DNA of 9,813 nt from Bacteroidota bacterium (GTDB lineage Bacteria; Bacteroidota; Bacteroidia; Flavobacteriales; Flavobacteriaceae): assembly GCA_009936675.1 (NCBI GenBank), contig JAACDY010000097.1, positions 1-9,813 on the forward strand, given 5' to 3'. Below, piece after piece: positions 6,625 through 9,813 of the stretch; positions within the stretch are counted from its first letter, which is position 1; each line of letters begins with the position of its first letter. The notes below the pieces were generated by a model that was not told where the DNA came from, made no database searches, and worked only from the letters and a program-made list of their open reading frames with translations. Made by a program: the position numbers and the translations under genes.

Positions 6625-9222
6625 GTGGCCAAGTCGAGTAAAGAAACCCCTTTAATGAAACAGTACAACCAGATCAAGGCAAAGTACCCTGATGCCTTGC
6701 TGTTGTTTAGGGTGGGAGATTTTTATGAAACCTTTGGAGAAGATGCGGTGAGGGCCGCCAAGATATTGGGGATCATTTTGACCAAAAGAGGGACGGGAAG
6801 TACCAGCGAAACCGAGCTGGCCGGATTTCCTCACCATTCTCTGAACACTTATTTACCCAAATTGGTTCGGGCGGGCTGTAGGGTGGCGATATGCGACCAA
6901 CTGGAAGACCCAAAAATGACCAAAAAAATCGTCAAAAGAGGGGTTACTGAATTGGTTACTCCAGGAGTATCCCTCAATGATGAAGTATTAGAACAGAAAA
7001 AAAACAACTTCCTAGCGGCAATATTTTTTGGGAAAACCAAAACAGGAATTTCTTTTTTGGACATCTCTACAGGCGATTATTGGGTTTCTGAGGGAAATAC
7101 TGTTCAAATCGAACAGTTGTTGCAAAATTTTACTCCATCTGAGGTGCTGGTGGCCAAACCCTCCAAAAAGATATTTGCAGATCAGATGGGGGAACAATTC
7201 AATGTCTTTTATCTGGAGGATTGGATTTTTGAGAAGACATATGCCTTGGAGCGTTTGACGGCTCATTTTAAGACCTTAGGACTGAAAGGTTTTGGTATAG
7301 AGAATTTGGATTCCGGGGTGATTGCTGCGGGTGCCATATTGCATTACCTCTCAGAAGCGCATCACAATCAAATTCCACACATCACTTCCATCAGAAGAAT
7401 ATTTGAAGAGGAATATGTCTGGATGGATCGTTTTACGATCCGGAATTTGGAATTGTTCCAGTCCACCAGTCCCAACGGGGTCGCCTTGATCAATGTTTTG
7501 GACCAAACCCTTACGGCCATGGGAGGCAGAATGCTTAAACACGGATTGGCTTTTCCAGAAAGGAATCTCAGTGTCATTGAAGAGCGTTTGGATTTTGTCG
7601 CCGCCTTGGTAAATGACACCGATGCCTATGATCAAATTGCCCGTCATCTGGAAGCTATGGTTGATATTGAAAGGATTGTCGCCAAAATAGCCACTCAGAA
7701 AATCAGTCCCCGTGCTTTGGTGCAATTGGCAAATTCATTGGAAGAAATCGATCAAATCAAGACCTTTTTGTTCGATCACTCCAGTAGGGTGCTTAATGAA
7801 AGGGCCAAAGGTTTTATGGAGGGTAAAGCCATCATCAGTTTGATTCAATCAACCCTCAAGTCAGAAGCACCCGTTTTGCTCAGTAAAGGGGAAGTCATCG
7901 CCGATGGGGTCAATAGCGAACTGGATGAACTAAGGGATCTATTGCATTCGGGCAAAGATCATTTAGATCAAATGCTGGAAAGGGAGAGTGAACGCACTCA
8001 GATCCCCTCTCTAAAAATTGCTTTTAACAATGTGTTTGGTTACTACATAGAGGTCAGAAATACCCATAAGGATAAGGTGCCGGAAGACTGGATCAGAAAG
8101 CAAACCTTGGTCAATGCAGAGCGGTATATTACGGAAGAATTAAAAGAATACGAAACCAAAATATTGGGGGCGGAGGAGAAGATCAAGTCCATCGAAAACC
8201 GTTTGTATCTGGAGTTGTTAAATGAATTACAATCCCATATAGAGCCATTAAAAGTAAATGCTCGCCAAGTGGCTCGTTTGGATGTATTGTGGTGTTTTGC
8301 CGCCCTGGCTATTAAGCACAATTATACCCGACCGGAATTTTCGGATCATACAGTATTGGAGGTCAAAGAGGGTCGACACCCTGTGATTGAACACCAATTG
8401 CCTGCAGGAACCCCTTTTATTGCCAATGATTTATTACTCGATCCTGAGACCCAACAAATCATCATGATCACGGGTCCCAACATGTCGGGTAAGTCGGCCA
8501 TACTGCGACAAACGGCCCTACTGGTTTTGATGGCGCAAATGGGTAGTTTTGTCCCGGCTACCTCCCTCAAAACAGGGGTGATGGACAAGATCTTTACCCG
8601 GGTAGGAGCCAGTGATAACATCTCTATGGGGGAATCTACCTTTATGGTGGAGATGAACGAAACTGCTTCGATCTTGAATAATATTACTGAAAATAGTTTG
8701 GTGTTATTGGATGAAATCGGGAGGGGAACCAGTACTTATGACGGTATCTCTATCGCATGGGCCATTGCCGAATTTTTACACGAACATCCGGCCAAGGCCA
8801 AAGTGTTGTTTGCTACTCACTATCACGAGTTGAATGAGATGACCCATGACTTTCCGAGGATCAAAAATTTTAATGTTTCGGTCAAGGAGTTGGAGGATAA
8901 GGTTTTGTTTTTGCGCAAATTGGTTCCGGGGGGGAGTGCCCACAGTTTTGGAATCCATGTGGCCAAAATGGCGGGAATGCCCGAGTTTGTGATCCGAAGG
9001 GCGAGCCAAAAACTCAAAGGACTGGAAAAATCGCATACCGTAGAAACCAATGCCGAAAGTCTGAAAGTAGGCAAGGACGAGATGCAATTGAGCTTTTTTA
9101 ATTTGGATGACCCCCTGCTAGAAAACCTACGAGAGGAAATCAAAGATTTGGACATCGATACCCTAACGCCTATCGAGGCTTTGATGAAACTCAATGAAAT
9201 CAAAAGGCAATTAAAGCAATAG
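6625..9222 (+). CDS. mutS: DNA mismatch repair protein MutS
   Basis: From the GTG at 6625 this is 865 residues, the normal MutS length. The frame is open upstream to a TTG at 6577, which would add 16 residues; GTG is preferred because it gives the start MAKSSKETPLMKQY seen in relatives as I recall them, and because the TTG lies inside the palindrome. Domain I holds the mismatch-reading loop RVGDFYETF with F33 and E35. The ATPase has Walker A GPNMSGKS (617-624), Walker B VLLDEIGRGTSTYDG (693-707) and FATHYHEL (729-736). QLSFF at 821-825 looks like a beta-clamp-binding motif, and LTPIEALMKLNEIKRQL at the end is the usual C-terminal dimer/tetramer helix region. MutS recognises mismatches and small loops and, with MutL (not in the window), starts repair. 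All key residues are intact. No Shine-Dalgarno sequence precedes the start. Only 5 bases separate its stop from the convergent 2TM gene. Confidence 0.96.
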   Translation: MAKSSKETPLMKQYNQIKAKYPDALLLFRVGDFYETFGEDAVRAAKILGIILTKRGTGSTSETELAGFPHHSLNTYLPKLVRAGCRVAICDQLEDPKMTKKIVKRGVTELVTPGVSLNDEVLEQKKNNFLAAIFFGKTKTGISFLDISTGDYWVSEGNTVQIEQLLQNFTPSEVLVAKPSKKIFADQMGEQFNVFYLEDWIFEKTYALERLTAHFKTLGLKGFGIENLDSGVIAAGAILHYLSEAHHNQIPHITSIRRIFEEEYVWMDRFTIRNLELFQSTSPNGVALINVLDQTLTAMGGRMLKHGLAFPERNLSVIEERLDFVAALVNDTDAYDQIARHLEAMVDIERIVAKIATQKISPRALVQLANSLEEIDQIKTFLFDHSSRVLNERAKGFMEGKAIISLIQSTLKSEAPVLLSKGEVIADGVNSELDELRDLLHSGKDHLDQMLERESERTQIPSLKIAFNNVFGYYIEVRNTHKDKVPEDWIRKQTLVNAERYITEELKEYETKILGAEEKIKSIENRLYLELLNELQSHIEPLKVNARQVARLDVLWCFAALAIKHNYTRPEFSDHTVLEVKEGRHPVIEHQLPAGTPFIANDLLLDPETQQIIMITGPNMSGKSAILRQTALLVLMAQMGSFVPATSLKTGVMDKIFTRVGASDNISMGESTFMVEMNETASILNNITENSLVLLDEIGRGTSTYDGISIAWAIAEFLHEHPAKAKVLFATHYHELNEMTHDFPRIKNFNVSVKELEDKVLFLRKLVPGGSAHSFGIHVAKMAGMPEFVIRRASQKLKGLEKSHTVETNAESLKVGKDEMQLSFFNLDDPLLENLREEIKDLDIDTLTPIEALMKLNEIKRQLKQ

Positions 9223-9227
9223 CCGAA

Positions 9228-9476
9228 TTAACTTCCCTTTTTCCGTAATCGTTCCATTTCTTTTTCAACGGAGAAAACTCCCCCAGTTTTGATGCTGGCG
9301 TAGTGAGAGAGAATTCCTACACCCCAGCCCATTGCTGCATAATAAGCCCATTCTATATGGCCGTTGTCGTAGTAGTCCATTGCAAAAAGCCCTGTCATTA
9401 CCAGTAAATAAGTCAGAAGATGCCGTTTAAAGGACACGATATCTTTAGCTTTTGAACGTAATTCTTTTTCGGTCAT
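9228..9476 (-). CDS. Small 2TM-domain membrane protein
   Basis: This 82-residue protein has two hydrophobic segments, about residues 19-36 (HLLTYLLVMTGLFAMDYY) and 43-60 (WAYYAAMGWGVGILSHYA), a charged N-terminus and a basic C-terminal tail (VEKEMERLRKKGS). The pattern FKRHLLTY near the first segment and W....GWGVG..SHYA in the second is that of the 2TM domain (Pfam 2TM), found in Bacteroidota both alone and fused to LytS-type sensor kinases. Here it stands alone. The first segment has no signal peptide cleavage site that I can see, so it is probably an integral inner-membrane protein with both ends in the cytoplasm. Its function is unknown. It is convergent with mutS (5-bp gap) and divergent from the tRNA region. 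Minus-strand TAACTTTC (9510-9503) is a one-mismatch -7 box with no clear -33 partner. Confidence 0.82.
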   Translation of the reverse strand: MTEKELRSKAKDIVSFKRHLLTYLLVMTGLFAMDYYDNGHIEWAYYAAMGWGVGILSHYASIKTGGVFSVEKEMERLRKKGS

Positions 9477-9518
9477 GTTAAAAGATTTTAGGTTTATCAG
9501 AAGAAAGTTAATACAATA

Positions 9519-9551
9519 TTTGATTAAGAATGTCGGATTTTACTATTTTTA
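9519..9551 (+). promoter_or_regulatory. Putative promoter for the tRNA cluster
   Basis: TTTG (9519-9522) and TATTTTTA (9544-9551, one mismatch to TAnnTTTG) are 21 bp apart on the plus strand. A transcript would start near 9558, just before the tRNA-like relic, and could read through tRNA-Gly and tRNA-Leu. This is a motif match only. Confidence 0.4.
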
Positions 9552-9561
9552 CACACCACAA

Positions 9562-9636
9562 GTAAAGGTAGCTCAGGGGTAGAGCATTATCCGCCAGAGG
9601 CGGATGAGGGTCAGTTCAGGAGTTTGAAATAGTAAT
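9562..9636 (+). pseudogene. Degenerate tRNA-Gly-like relic
   Basis: A 20-base stretch (9568-9587, GTAGCTCAGGGGTAGAGCAT) is identical to the D-arm region of the intact tRNA-Gly 75 bp downstream (9643-9662). TGAGGGTC (9605-9612) again matches the position after the anticodon arm (9676-9683 in the intact gene). Between them the 7-base anticodon loop is missing and replaced by a longer hairpin. The T-arm is scrambled (no GG.TTCAAAT.CC stem-loop), and the 5' acceptor-like GTAAAGG (9562-9568) has no complementary 3' strand. It therefore cannot fold as a tRNA. It looks like a decayed tandem copy of the tRNA-Gly gene. An alternative is that the block is a conserved leader structure of the tRNA transcript. 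Confidence 0.7.
9587..9607. repeat. GC-rich hairpin / palindromic repeat in the tRNA relic
   Basis: TTATCCGCC (9587-9595) pairs with GGCGGATGA (9599-9607) over 9 bp, one of them a T-G pair, around the 3-base loop AGA. The core ATCCGCC-AGA-GGCGGAT is strongly GC-rich for this AT-rich region. It resembles a small REP-like palindrome inserted where the anticodon arm should be. Only one copy is visible in the window, so its repeat status is inference. No T-run follows, which argues against an intrinsic terminator. Confidence 0.6.
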
Positions 9637-9708
9637 GCGAAAGTAGCTCAGGGGTAGAGCATCACCTTGCCAAGGTGAGGGTCGCGGGTTCAAATCCCGT
9701 CTTTCGCT
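9637..9708 (+). tRNA. tRNA-Gly (anticodon GCC)
   Basis: A complete cloverleaf of 72 bases is present. The acceptor stem pairs GCGAAAG (9637-9643) with CTTTCGC (9701-9707), followed by discriminator T at 9708. The D-arm is GCTC-AGGGGTA-GAGC. The anticodon arm is TCACC-TTGCCAA-GGTGA with anticodon GCC at 9669-9671, reading GGC and GGU. The T-arm is GCGGG-TTCAAAT-CCCGT. CCA is not encoded (CT follows), so it must be added by the CCA-adding enzyme. A short T-rich spacer leads to tRNA-Leu 18 bases further on, and both are probably in one transcript. Confidence 0.97.
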
Positions 9709-9726
9709 CTTTTTTATTTAAGTTCA

Positions 9727-9811
9727 GCTCGAGTGGTGGAATTGGTAGACACGTTGGACTTAAAATCCAATGACCATTGCGGTCGTGCGGGTTCAAGTCC
9801 CGCCTCGAGTA
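9727..9811 (+). tRNA. tRNA-Leu (anticodon UAA)
   Basis: A class II tRNA of 85 bases is present. The acceptor stem pairs GCTCGAG (9727-9733) with CTCGAGT (9804-9810), closed by a G1-U72 wobble pair, with discriminator A at 9811. The anticodon arm is TTGGA-CTTAAAA-TCCAA with anticodon TAA at 9761-9763, reading UUA and UUG. The long variable arm (about 9773-9783, ACC-ATTGC-GGT) is that expected for leucine. The T-arm is GCGGG-TTCAAGT-CCCGC. CCA is not encoded in the bases that remain. The gene is complete and ends two bases before the window edge. Confidence 0.96.
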
Positions 9812-9813
9812 CT

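Noticed and set aside
7351..7725. Long open frames on the minus strand inside mutS (for example 124, 126 and 103 codons)
   Set aside because: They lie wholly within a clear mutS coding frame, show no recognisable motifs and look like shadow frames.
9562..9708. Attachment site of an integrative element formed by tRNA duplication
   Set aside because: Integration normally duplicates the 3' end of a tRNA gene. Here the 5' half (D-arm) is repeated, and no integrase is seen in the window.
1..9813. CRISPR array, insertion sequence, toxin-antitoxin pair, phage or defence genes
   Set aside because: No regularly spaced repeats, transposase or integrase motifs, terminal inverted repeats or known defence domains were seen on either strand.

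Overview
The window is a gene-dense chromosomal segment of a member of the Bacteroidota, probably Flavobacteriia or Cytophagia. This rests on several things visible in the sequence: a HPPK (FolK) domain fused in one frame to a deoxynucleoside kinase, an arrangement I know from Bacteroidota; a bacterial GH3-family enzyme beside a DUF2797 protein; a stand-alone 2TM-domain protein; promoter-like TAnnTTTG boxes instead of the sigma-70 TATAAT type; mostly absent Shine-Dalgarno sequences; and tRNA genes without an encoded CCA end. I would not name a genus.

Layout. Positions 1-797 (minus) hold the first 265 codons of a GH3-family adenylate-forming enzyme whose 3' end lies outside the window. It is divergent from a DUF2797 gene (843-1628, plus). 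A minus-strand group follows, read right to left: signal peptide peptidase sppA (4815-3112), a YhhQ-type queuosine precursor transporter (3059-2358) and the 23S rRNA pseudouridine synthase rluF (2356-1625). The last two are separated by one base. The folK-dNK fusion (4884-5993, plus) diverges from sppA and converges on a TrmH/SpoU-type RNA methyltransferase (6513-5980, minus). mutS (6625-9222, plus) diverges from that methyltransferase across a 111-bp spacer that contains a 16-bp perfect palindrome. A small 2TM-domain gene (9476-9228, minus) converges on mutS. The right end (about 9519-9811) is a tRNA region: a promoter-like sequence, a degenerate tRNA-Gly-like relic carrying a GC-rich hairpin, an intact tRNA-Gly(GCC) and an intact tRNA-Leu(UAA).

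How the genes relate. Most are housekeeping functions: folate synthesis and deoxynucleoside salvage (folK-dNK), DNA mismatch repair (mutS), RNA modification (rluF, the TrmH-like methyltransferase, and Q-precursor uptake for tRNA modification), membrane protein quality control (sppA) and translation (tRNAs). The genes are very tightly packed; two convergent pairs overlap at their stop codons by 4 and 14 bp. No gene-free stretch exceeds about 90 bases apart from the tRNA region.

I found no CRISPR array, insertion sequence, prophage, defence island or secondary-metabolite cluster. The least explained items are the tRNA-Gly-like relic with its hairpin, the palindrome between trmH and mutS, and the zinc-ribbon plus GIY-YIG-like look of the DUF2797 protein.
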